A stretch of DNA of 64,000 nt from Heligmosomoides polygyrus polygyrus (lineage: Eukaryota > Nematoda > Chromadorea > Rhabditida > Heligmosomidae). The position numbers were made by a program, and so were the translations under genes. The notes beneath the pieces were generated by a model, which did not search any database, was not told the DNA's origin, and worked only from the letters and a program-made list of their open reading frames with translations. The stretch covers positions 75,302,643 to 75,366,642 of the forward strand of contig OX377202.1 in assembly GCA_947396885.1 (NCBI GenBank). The letters are read 5' to 3'. This document shows positions 39,483 to 51,300 of the stretch, piece after piece (position 1 is the first letter of the stretch; each line of letters opens with the position of its first letter).

Positions 39483-40440
39483 ATTGAACTGTCAGTTATT
39501 CGCGTAGGCTCGTTGAACGAAGAGCCCCACATGTTCTCCATCGTGTTCCACTCAGGAAAGAGGCCGGATAGTCCGCTACCTGAATGTTGTGACGGTGAAG
39601 CCAATCTCTTGTCGACCTGGACACATGGACTTCAGCGATGTCCTCCAGCAGAACGTGTGTCTGACACCTTCTGCCTCTCATTAAGAGCACAAGGCTAAAC
39701 TTCAGCACACCTCAACACTCCAGACTGTCCATGCGACACGGCTGAAGACTTGACCGGAGACTAAGCTCCAGGTTTGCGCTGCTGCAGAAGCCGGCCATGT
39801 CCTTAATGATTCGCCTACGAAGTCGTAATCACGGGGCTTCTCGCAGGTCTCTCCAGTAGTGTCGGTATCCATCGGACCATTCAGATTAAATTTTTCCTAC
39901 CGGTACAGATAGAAAAATTTAATTTCAATGGTCCCGATGGATATCGACACTACTGGAAAGATTCAGTAATGTCGATATCCATCTGGCCACCACTTCGGAG
40001 GCGGATCATTAAGGACATGGGTCGGCTTCTGCAGCAGCGGAAACCTGAAGCCTAGCCTTCCGCCGTGTCGAATGGACAGTCTGGAGTGTTGAGCTGTGCT
40101 GGAGTCTAGCCTTCTGCTTTTCATGAGAGGCAAAAGGTGCCAGACACATGTTCTGCAAGTAGAACATCGTTGCAGTCCATGTGTCCAGGTCAACCAACGA
40201 TTGGTTTCACCGTCACGACATTCAGTAGCGGCCTCTCTTCTGACCATAACACAGTGAAGAACATGTGGGGATTTCTGGTTCAACGAGTCTGCGCGAATAA
40301 CCGACAGTTCAATGACGTGGCGGCGATTTTGACTGCTTGGGACACTATCCAAGGTAAAGTCATCCAGAGCCTGGTCAACAGCATGCATAATAGGATGTTT
40401 GATGTAATCAGAATTAATGGTTGTCTGGTCGACTCCAATT
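39483..40440. mobile_element. Head-to-head pair of Tc1-like transposase 3' halves
   Basis: 39,483-39,857 (minus) and 39,956-40,440 (plus) are inverted copies of one Tc1-like region. The minus copy shows HVSRSTRDWLHRHNIQVADY; the plus copy shows NTVKNMWGFLVQRVCANNRQF and SLVNSMHNRMFDVIRINGC, the family C-terminus. Both copies lack the N-terminal half, and both are frameshifted around the PExNPIENxW region. A 98-bp palindrome (39,857-39,955) with ends CCAGTAGTGTCGGTATCCAT sits at the join. Confidence 0.8.
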
Positions 40441-40529
40441 TAATAAAAAATTGTTTTTTCATAAGTAGATACATTCCTTTGGAACACTCAAAAACCCAAT
40501 TTTTCCAAGAAAGTCTGTTTCTCGTGTGA

Positions 40530-42269
40530 GACTGACAATTTTTGTAAAAGTATCTTTGACTGCGTGAAATCTAGTGGATCTAGTGCGAGCCTGCTGAAAT
40601 GAACACGAATGGAGATATGAGCAAATTAGGAGGTGATACATACTTTTGCAACGCACTGTATATCATGGGCAAGCATCGGAAATGATCTACAAGTGGCATG
40701 CGTTAGATCATCGACACCTACCAATAATGAAGAGTTCTGGATTTTCGAAAAATCATATTAAGACTATCTTACCACCACTAATATAACTGCCCAAACGGTC
40801 ACCTTGTCCTTGTCGTTACTAGTAGAGCTGGTGAGAATACTGACAAGTCTCAGATTTTAATACAATGCGCTTTTGTTTCTATAATCCTTTATAAAGTTCA
40901 ACACCAAAGGAAGATCATAAGGAAACTGTCTCGATCTCAAATTGAGCAGTTATTCACACAGAGTCCGTTTCTACCTAGCGGTCATTTTATTCAGCTTCCA
41001 CTCGTCCATCCTACACGGATCCATTCCAAATATACGCGCATATGATGCGACCGAAGGAGGGTGCCGTGAAACTGTCTGGAGCATCCGACGTTCTTCTCGA
41101 GGTAACCCTATCATTAGACTGTCAGGAGAAGTGTTCCAAACCGGCACGACTGCGATCAGCATAGTTTTCATTAGAGTACGCAGCGTGGTTTCTGGCAAAT
41201 AGCAATTCTCTCATTCCAGTTTCATTAGGCTTGGATTCTAAATATCCCGTACATCGGGCTCTTTAAGTACGGTAACGATAAAGAAGATTAAGGATATAAT
41301 CTGAATGCCTATTTCGTCCTGCAATGACTTATTGTGACCAGACAGTGGGACGTCAGTGTTTCTATCTAGTGAAGTCTATATTAATTAACCAACCCCCAGG
41401 GATTAGGGGCTTAGTTGGTGAAACTCGAACCAAGAACCTGGATACGGGGAATAAGCTACAGAAAGCGCATCCTCTGACTGTGCCATTGCCCCAACACTTT
41501 CCGCTTAAAAGGAGAAGGTGATCAAGTTCTTAAATTACTTGAGGGCGCGATCTATGTAGTACATAGTGGATGCAGCTGCTCTTACTAGCACGAATAAATT
41601 TTCAATAAATTTACTTCAATCCATGCTTATGGTGGAGAATAACTCGTGGGGAAATATGAAGAGATAAAGATGGTGCAGGAAGCAACAGGAACATTACAAG
41701 TCCCGCAGAATTTTGAACAGTGTTGGAGGCAGATTGTTCTAACAATAAGTAGCGCATACAGTCTCCAGAAGATACAAGGGAGGTTAAAGATTTTGAGGAG
41801 AAATTAAATGGCAGGAGTTGTGAAGTTATGTTCATTATAAAACTATGGCATTTTGAAACTGCAAAATTTTTCAGGCCACGAAATTGCTGATTTCTTCCCG
41901 TTCCTTTCGACATCCTCTCATAGGAATCTTTGAGGACAAATCGATCGTGCCGAAGCTGAATCTTGACTGGTAGAAGTTCTTTTACACGATATGACCTTCT
42001 ACCTACTCCGCCTTCTGATCTTCGTTCTGCCCTCCCTTTTCTAAAATCACCCTCTGCCTGGTCATCACATGACATCTGTCGTTTTCACACAGCTAATTCC
42101 TAATATTATACTATTTGGAAAAGAACAATGTCGTTTTTAAAGGGTAAGCAGTTCACCTTCAAGTAGATGAAGTTAGTGACATATAGGGCAAATTGTTTGA
42201 GACTTCTGCGCATCTATTGAAGCTCTTTGATATAAATTTTTCCGCCATTGAAGCTTCGTAACCTTTCAG
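40530..42269. other. Upstream of peroxidase B; possible first exon near 40,942-41,100
   Basis: A plus frame starting about 40,921 reads FYLAVILFSFHSSILHGSI, which looks like a signal peptide or membrane helix. It continues to DATEGGCRETVW. There is no ATG in that frame, so a spliced leader or upstream exon would be needed. It may be the secretion signal exon of peroxidase B, but nothing links them. 41,320-41,520 is a dispersed repeat related to 57,960-58,130. Confidence 0.25.
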
Positions 42270-42344
42270 GTTTATATCGCAGTATTGTCCACCAGATGCA
42301 TGCCTTCCTGAAGAGCTTCCATGCGACCACACATCAAAATACAG
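42270..42344 (+). CDS. Peroxidase B exon: Cys-rich pre-domain
   Basis: Acceptor CTTTCAG and donor GTACTC. It encodes [19 protein letters not shown] and ends HTSKY, the cysteine-containing lead-in to the peroxidase domain. A 45-nt intron follows. It starts in phase 2, so at least one upstream exon exists. Confidence 0.75.
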
Positions 42345-45300
42345 GTACTCGTGAAGTTGTTGTTGACAACGATCAGGGTTTTCTACCAGTATCTGTAGGC
42401 TACACTCTGGCTGGTGCAACAATCTGCAGCGACCTGAGCGAGGAACTTCTTTCCGGCCACTCATTTACCTCCTCCCTCCACAGTATGAAGACGGTACATT
42501 ACATAATGGATAGTACCGTTGTTTGAAAGCAGTTTTCTTCATCTCTATTATACAGGCATCGATGAACCGAGAAGCACCTCATCAAGAGGCACACCGCTTC
42601 CGAACCCACGAGTGATTTCGAACGTTGTTCATCATGAGGCTCCAATTTTTCACACTAAGGTAACGCTCCTCAAAAAGCTGTATCTCACGCGAACTAGCGC
42701 TCGAAAGCGAAAATCTTTTCTTTAGTATGTCGATCATTTTCTACCCTAACAGAATTGTAATGTGAAGCAACAGTGCACAGTGAGGGATGAAAGAATACGC
42801 GGTTTGAGTTGCATGCAACAGCAGAGCCGACTTCTCTGTGGTTGTCTCTTCGAGAAAACGACAGTTCCGTTCTTAAAGGTCCTTTTCATCACCTAGAGAT
42901 AGTGAAAGAAACTACAGTACCGTCGGTAAACGTTCGCCAAAACGCGGCCGGCGGCGGATTAATCCGCCGTTTCCGCCGCTTTGCCATAACTCTCTTCAAA
43001 GTCGCATATATTCAATGAAAGGCACATTGTTGGAATCAGAACAACATGATCTACCCAGTGGCGTAAAAATCTTAACAAGATTTCAAAATTTTTGACTTTG
43101 AGATGACCTAGATTAGTCGAGCCCGTAACTGTCTTGACCTGATCCACATTCGCCCCTGAGTCTCGCCTAATTGTGCCCCTGGCAAGGATCGACTTTCCCA
43201 GTGGAATTTTTAAAATTTTAAACCCTATCGAAAATGTATTTCACGCTAATTTTAGGTTTTGTCTCATCACGGCGATCTCTTTGATATCAAATTTGCCTTG
43301 TTTGGCCCCATTTACATCATTCCATGTGTTCTCAACTGCAGGTTTTTCCACTTTCGCTAATTAATTACGAGGTTTTTGACTTTGAGGTGTGGATTACAAC
43401 TGTGGGTTTCAGGCTTAGTTTGACCAAAAGTAAGGCAGTAATCAGCAGCCAAATTGGCAGTGCATCAAGGTTCCAGGGAGACACGTTCTGCAAAAGCTAC
43501 TTCACGTGTGTAAACCTGTGTCTCCACGAGGCGGATCAGTATGGAAGGTGGATATGTGGTCAGACACCATGCAGAGATGCTGTCCCACCAAAACCATGGA
43601 GCTGGCAGTTTACGTCTCGGAGTTTCGCTTCCATGGAAAGGCAGTTTCCTTCAAATTCAACATTGAGATTTGGCACTGACGTCTGCCCAACCCTCGCAGA
43701 AGAGCTCTAGCACTTAGCAAAGCCCATATTTGCGATATCTTTCGAAATTTTTTCACTCGACTTTAATCGAATTTATTACTTGAGACAGGTCCGATACTGG
43801 AGCCCACACTGTTGCCGTAATTGCAGTGACCTGACCTGCCCCTGCAAACATGCGCCCTTTGGACATGCAATCGCTGCTTCTCTCCTCTCCCTACTCACAC
43901 TAACCATTTGCACTCCTTAAAATATCGATTAATGATGACTTAAGTGGTTTCCTTAGAAATTTTTTTGAACTGCTGTTTGAATCTTGACCGAGTCGAAACC
44001 GAAGGGATGACTTGTCATGGAAATATATGTCTTCCATTTCTAGGAAGCAACACCAGAAAACGGAATACCTCATAAAAAGTCCCTCACAAAAATTCAAGCC
44101 CTAGGTATCGTGCGATAAAAAACATGGCTCTCCGCTACGATCTTCGATGTGATTAGGGGTTCGACTTTTGGTCGATTTTCCGTAAAAATCGACCGAAAAT
44201 CGAGCCTTTCCAAAAGCTCTCCGATTTATGACAGTTTATGTGTAGCCAACAGAAATCTCTGACACCAATGGACCTATTCGAAGGATTAACTTTTCACGGA
44301 AATAGTTTTCTCCTGTACGAATGAAAACCGTAGAGGTTTGACCATTAAAAATCAATTTGTTATGCAGCAATATTCCGTATGTCGAGAAAAACGTGAGTCT
44401 ATTTAAGGCAAAATTTTAGCTATACTGTTGCCTGCTTTAGGTAGAAAATAATTTTATTTTCATGCAAATGACAATTTTGTAGACGGCCCCAAATTATGTC
44501 GAAGCTCAAAGCTTATTTTTTTACTGTGTGAAGAGATAAACAAAAGACAGAAAATCAGATAACATTTGTAAGGGAAGCACTTGAGTGATAACTAGCAATT
44601 AACACTCGATATTTTATAGAGTGCAATTTTGAATGTAAAGGGCTGGGCACACTCCTGCTGCTTGACGCAGCTCCAATGATGAAGAATAGGGCGGAGACGC
44701 AGAGTACGTGTCTCTGCGTCAGGAGCGGCGGTGCGCTCATGGCACACTTCGCTTCAGCGTTGTCGCCCAGCGTCAGCGCTGCAAGCGTCAGCTTCACGGA
44801 ATGAGCTCGGTCATTCCATGAAGCTGACGCTATCGCTAATGAGCAAGAGATAAGATAAGTAAGATAGGAAAGCCATTTCCTCGACCAAACCAGCCAACCG
44901 GTCAGCTGAGCGATGGTTGGCAGTGGTCCAAAGCCGACACCAGAGAAAGAAAGAACAACCGCCCCTCACCGCAAACATGTCCTGACCCTGAGAGCGACGC
45001 CCCGCCCCGTTTTTGACGCACTGAAGCCGCTGCCGAGTGTGCCCAACCCTTAAATGTCGCTCTTTCAGGTTAAAAAAACTATCGTGTCCATAACGTCCAG
45101 GTGGAATCGGCGAAATTGAAGCACTGATTTGAAGACTGCCAAAATTAAAAGAATTGGATTCTTTGAGGTGTACAAGAAACTACGAAAAATGCGATAAAGT
45201 CCTCAGTTAAAACGAGGAAGAGTACGACGCCCCTCCCCCAGAAAAAGACGACGTCACAGTACGACCCGCTTGATTCTAGAACCTCAATCCTGACGCTGCG

Positions 45301-48300
45301 TTGGGTTAGTGTGAGTAGTGAGAGGAAAGAAGCAGCGATTGCATGTCCAAAAGACACATGTTTTCAGGGGCAGGTCAGGTCACTGCAATTACGGCAACAG
45401 TGTGGGCTCCAGTATCGGACCTGTCTCAAGTAATAAATTCGATTAAAGTCGAGTGAAAAAATTTCGAAAGATATCGCAAATATGGGCTTTGCTAAGTGCT
45501 AGGAGCTCTTCTGCGAGGGTTGGGCAGACGTCAGTGCCAAATCTCAATGTTGAATTTGAAGGAAACTGCCTTTCCATGGAAGCGAAACTCCGAGACGTAA
45601 GCTGCCAGCTCCATGGTTTTGGTGGGACAGCATCTCTGCATGGTGTCTGACTACATATCCACCTTCCATACTGATCCGCCTCGTGGAGACACAGATTTAC
45701 ACACGTGAAGTAGCCTTTGCAGAACGTGTCTCCCTGGAACCTTGATGTACTGCCAATTTGGCTGCTGACTACTGCCTTACTTTTGGTCAAACTAAGCCTG
45801 AAACACACAGTTGTAATCCACACCTCAAAGTCGAAAACTTCAGCAAAACGCAGTCCTAGAGCAAAAGTAATGCAGTCGTAAATAATTAACGAAAATGGAA
45901 AAAAATCGGCAGTTGAGGATGCATGGGACGCTGAACTTGGTGACAAACCAGGCGAATTTGATATCAAAGAGATCGCCGTGATGAGACAAAACCGAAAATT
46001 AGCATGGAACACATTTTCGACAGCGTTTTAAATTTTTAAAATTCCACTGGGCAAGTCGATCCTTGCCAGGGGGCACAAGACTCAGGGGCGAATATGGATC
46101 AGGTCAAGACAATTACGGGCTCGACTAATCTAGGTCATCTCAAACTCAAAAATTTTGAAATCTTGTTATGATTTTTACGCCATTGGGTAGATCACGATGA
46201 TCTGATTCCAACAATGTGCCTTTCATTGAATATAAGCGACTTTGAAGAGAGTTATGGCAAAGCGGCGGAAACGGCGGATTAATCCGCCGCCGGCCGCGTT
46301 TTGGCGAACGTTTACCTACGGTACTGTATGGTCACAGAAAAGCACTCCAATATCGCGTTTCAAAGTAACCGAGTGGCTTCATGACAGGCTCAGGTTATGC
46401 GTAAAGTGGAAGAGTGAGTAGTTTTCCACCACCCCTTCCCCATATGAAAAAATGCACCAGGGAGACCCCGCCCAAATTCCCAACATCGCTTCAGCGTCTA
46501 CTATATGTGCCTACATGGGTTCACAAGGAGAGATTTAACAGGCCCACAAAACAGGCGATGATTGTCGGGCCTCTATTCACGCTACTATTAACACATCCGT
46601 GTTTATATGCAACAATATTATCTAATATTGTTCCTACAATATTATCTTTCTACAAAAATCAACGCTAATTCCCATGAAGCACATTCTTTACCGATAGTCT
46701 TCGTGTAGTTTTATCAAGGTTTTATGTGTTCCAAAATAAACATTATCAGTGACCATAATCTCTGATTCATAATCACTTACACATCCGTTACTGTCTTACG
46801 CGAAATGTTGACGTATCTAGGTTTCCAGGTAGGTGATTTCTGGCGCGAAATTTTTGCTGTACTACCTTCGTCCAAGTGATGAGAGCGGATCACAGGATGA
46901 ATTCTAAAAGAATTGATTAACATTATCCACCATGAAGTACAGCTACGCATCACAAACAGTTTTTGGACCCGTCGTCTTCTAAAAAACTCTAAAGCCCATT
47001 GTTGATGTCGACCACATTGAAAAATCTATTTCGTAGATAATAGCTAAAGAAACCCTTCCTTTTGACGACAGCACACTCTATGCAGTTATAAAAGGAGATC
47101 TTTATCACGTATTGGTTGTTGAAGAGAGTGGACTTGGTTTGCAGTGCAAAATATCTTGAGTTGTGTCGTGTTCGTCCCATCAATACAACTCTTATTGCAG
47201 TATTCTCACATGATTATGCAGTTCGGGCAGTTCATCGGCCACGAAATAACGCACGCACCTCTTGATCGAGGCCCCGGGAATGAGGCGCTTAACTGCACCA
47301 GGTAAGCGAGACAGGCGGAAACCATTTTGTGCTGATGTAAAGCACCACGCACCAGCCATTTAGAGTGTCGTGCTGCCGTCGCACTAGGAACCCTTTAAAA
47401 CTAGACCACACATTAGTAAATACCATGCTAACCTCTTCAGAGCAATCTCGGTTAAAGATTGAACCAGTAATGAGACCGAGCTCTACGAACTCATCGGTTT
47501 CAGAAGTCCAGAACTTGTGAATATATCTGCCGGCATTAATTAGCGAAAAGAATCCGAAAATTTGTCGCTCTACCGACAAGCTGGCCTTCGGAGGGATATG
47601 CTTAAGTTAAGAGATGGCCCCTCAAATTGGGCATTATTTTTGAGCCAATCCAATAAATAGCTCGGATCAAGAAAATTCAAAGTCATAAAAGTCTACTTCA
47701 GCGCAAGTTTTCCATTCGTAGCGTGAAGTAGTATGCGCTTTCTGATATATGGGATAAGGGCCCCTTATAGAGTAGGCCCAGAATCCAGATTAGGCCGTGT
47801 GCTTAATGCAGCTTAGTCCCACACGAAAGATCACTGTAGTAGGCGATTCCCAGAGCGAGAACAAGCGAGTTGCATGCCCAGCAACAACTTCTCCAACGCG
47901 ATTAGCTGTGCTGTTGCAGTTGCGACTCGTTCGACACCGTCTCACCGAGCTGCTTGCCTATACCCATCCCTGGGAACGATCCGTTCTTCGCCCCGTTTCA
48001 CGACGGATCTCCGCGGTGTTTGGCATTTGTGAGGAGCTTGAACGGACAGCGTCAGCTTGGTCCCAGACGTCAGATTAATCAGGTCGAGTAGGGCATGCAG
48101 AAGATCACTCCTACTCTCTTTCACTTCTTTTAATATTAGTTCATTCCATTAGCTTAATCATAGCTTGTTTCTGCGGAAACTGTGTGTACAACGTGCTCAA
48201 CTCAATGACTAGTTTAGCTCACTGCCTACATTGACGGTTCTGTCATCTACGGCTCGACAGCTTGTGAGGCCGATGCGTTAAGAGCTAAACGAGGAGGCAG

Positions 48301-51300
48301 GCTTATCAGTACCGTTACTAGTGGATCATCCGGGGAGTAAGCGAGCAACTTTATGCATTTTTTATATTTCTGCAAAGGGCTAAAGAAATAAGGATGGAGA
48401 AATGTGCCGTATTCACCTCTAACTGAACACTTTTCGAATAAAAATGAACACTCTTCAAAGCAATCCTTGTGTTTTTGAAATGAAACTGAACGTTTTCCAG
48501 ACTAGCACGAGCTCCTCCCACATTACACATCAGAGGCTCTCCGAGACCGTTAGAATAGCTTTTGTTCAAGGAAAATTTAGTAGCCTTCGGGCTCCCTTGT
48601 TAAGAGGGATCTCGGGCCGCTTGTCGCAGGGCCACGTGGCGCGTCCCCGGGTGGTGGATAGGGGAATTAAACGCGAACCAAATGCGACCGTGTACTGCCC
48701 AGAGACGCAGGTGGGATGCAGGGGATGGACTCCTTGCTCCTGCTGTGTCGGGTCGACGCGTTCCTTGTGCGCGGGAGCGGCATGTTCGTGCACAGTGTGC
48801 GTGGATGTGTTGGCGCCTGTGCGGATTGTAACTGTGTCGGCTCGGCCAAAAGCTTGCACTCGGTAGACTGGGAGTACATGTAAGGCGATTCGAGGCCGCC
48901 TCAAAAGTCTCGCCCCGTCCCTTCGGGCAGTCTGGCTGGCTGCCCGGAGTTCTTGGCCCGCACGACAGAGCCTGACTAGCTACCCGTGTTGTATTCCAGT
49001 CAAACACAGCAGCACTAAAGGGCCTCATTCCCCTGACCCCGAAAGAGCCACCATTTCTGCAGCGATGGGAAGGACGAGTACGGAGAGGCTGCTAAAATCT
49101 CAGGGCCTAACCAGGCTGCGCAAATTGAGAAGGACTAGGATGACGATCTGTCCTTACAACGCCCGCACGCTTGCGTCGAAAGCATCCGTCGAGGACCTGA
49201 TGATGCAAGCCAGGAAGATCAAGTACGACGTCATCGGACTGACCGAGACGAGAAGACACCACCCCCTACACGCCGCCTACGACTCCGGAGAAGAACTGTT
49301 CCTCGGAACATGCGACAGCAGGGGAGTAGGCGGCGTTGGTGTCCTCGTCAACACGCACTTGGCCATGAACATCGATTCGTACGAGTCTCTGACAAGCCGA
49401 ATCGGACGTCTGCGACTGAAGCGATGTGGCTCCGTGCCAGCCTTGACTGTGTTCGTCGCGTATGCCCCAACATCCGACTACGACGACGAAGACGTCGAGG
49501 CCTTCTACGTGGAGCTGGAGAAGTTCTATAAGGAAGATCACACCTTCTACAAGGTGATCGTCGGCGACTTCAACGCCAAGATCGGACCGCGAAGGTCGCC
49601 GGAAGAACTTCACATCGGAACCCACGGTTTGGAGTGGAACGAGCAAGGTGAAAGGCTGTATGAGTTTATCATGTCGACCAAGACCATCCATGGAAACTCA
49701 CAGTTCCAGAAGCCTCCCTCTCTACGATGAACCTGGGAATCCCCCGGTGGCCAGTTCCACAACGAGATCGAACACATCATCTTCAATCGCAAGTATTGCC
49801 TGACCGACGTTTCCGTTGTCCCTAAGCAAGTTCAGCACGGGATCAGACCACCGCCTCCTTCGCGCAAGGTTTCGCTTTTGTCGTCAAGGAGAGAAGGCCG
49901 TGAAATTCAAGAAGAGGAATCCCAGAACGACCATCAACTGGGATCTCTACACCTCTCTTGTCGGCCTTTGGGAAGATGCCGTCATGGACAACGTCGACGA
50001 GGAATACGATCGCTTCGTGCACCATCTCCACGATAGTGCTAAGGGAGCCGAGAGCTTGAAGACCACCAAGAGACGCCTGTCTCCGGAAACTCTCGAGCTG
50101 ATACGCCAGCGTGGAGCAGCACGAGCGTCAGGCAACTACCAACTGACGTCCGAGCTTGCAAAGCTATGCAGAGCGGCGATAAAGGAAGATCTGAAGGAGA
50201 GAAGGGCGGAAGTGTTGGCTGAAGCAGCAGAGGCAGGGCTGAGCATCCGCAATGCCCGCCGGAACTTCGCCAACTTCAAGACCAAGATGACCGCTCTCCG
50301 ACGTCCTGACGGAACCATCACCTCTTCCAGAAGGACCATGGAGAAAGTCATCCACGACTTCTACTCCGATCTCTTCGATAGCCACGTCCACCTGCCCCCA
50401 TGCCATCTTCCGCAGGATGGATACGTCGTCCCCTCTGTTCTCTCTTCCGAAATCCGACACGCCATCTCGTCGGTGAAGAAACGTACAGCACCCGGTCCTG
50501 ACAGGATCAGAGCTGAACACCTGAAGAACCTCCCGCCAGCGCTCATCAACACCTTGGCGCGGCTCTTCACACGCTACCTGTCCGAATGCAAGGTTCCATC
50601 TCAGTGGAAGACCAGCAAGACCGTTTTGCTGTACAAGAAGGGAGACGTGCACGACATTGGCAACTATCGCCCGATCTGCCTGCTGTCCGTAGTCTACAAA
50701 CTGTTCACTCGAGTCATCCTGAATAGGATTAGTAGAACGCTGGACGAAGGACAGCCATGCGAACAAGCAGGATTTCGGAGAAATAAACTAACACACTGAA
50801 TCTTACGAAGACGATGTTCATGAGGAACGGACAAGTTTCTGATGCTCCATTCTCGCTCAACGGAACGAACATCTCCGACTGCTCCAGCTACGTGTATCTG
50901 GGTCGCGAAGTCAATATGGCCAACGACCTAGCGCGGGAGCTGAGCAGGAGGAAACGAGCGGTTCGGGGAGCTTTCAAGAGCGTCGAAGAAGTTGCGAAGA
51001 AGACGAAGAACATCGGACTCCGTGCCCACCTATTCGACTCTACCGTTCTTCCTGCCCTAACATACGCCTCAGAGACCTGGGCTATACGAAAGCAGGATGA
51101 ACACGCGATCAACGTCGCGCAGCGTGAAATCGAGAGGACGATGCTCGGAGTGACACGACTCACGCAAGTGAGAGAAGGCCTCCGGAGTTCCGAGCTTCGC
51201 CGACGTTCGAAGATCAGAGACGCTGTCGCGTGGGCCAAGTTGTCGAAAATTAGGTGGGCCGGCCACGTAATGCGCTTCGCAGACTCCCTCTGGACGAGAG

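Larger units (their letters stand above)
42917..46328. mobile_element. Foldback element 2 (3.4 kb) with ~1-kb inverted arms
   Basis: The left arm (42,917-43,906) and right arm (45,300-46,328) are long, highly similar reverse complements around a 1.4-kb spacer. The termini read CAGTACCG...GGTAAACG next to TA on both sides, as in pogo/Tc2-type ends (inference). Near the termini lies the palindrome GGCGGATTAATCCGCC. A frame is open at matching positions in both arms. No transposase was recognised. It lies in an intron of peroxidase gene B. Confidence 0.85.
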
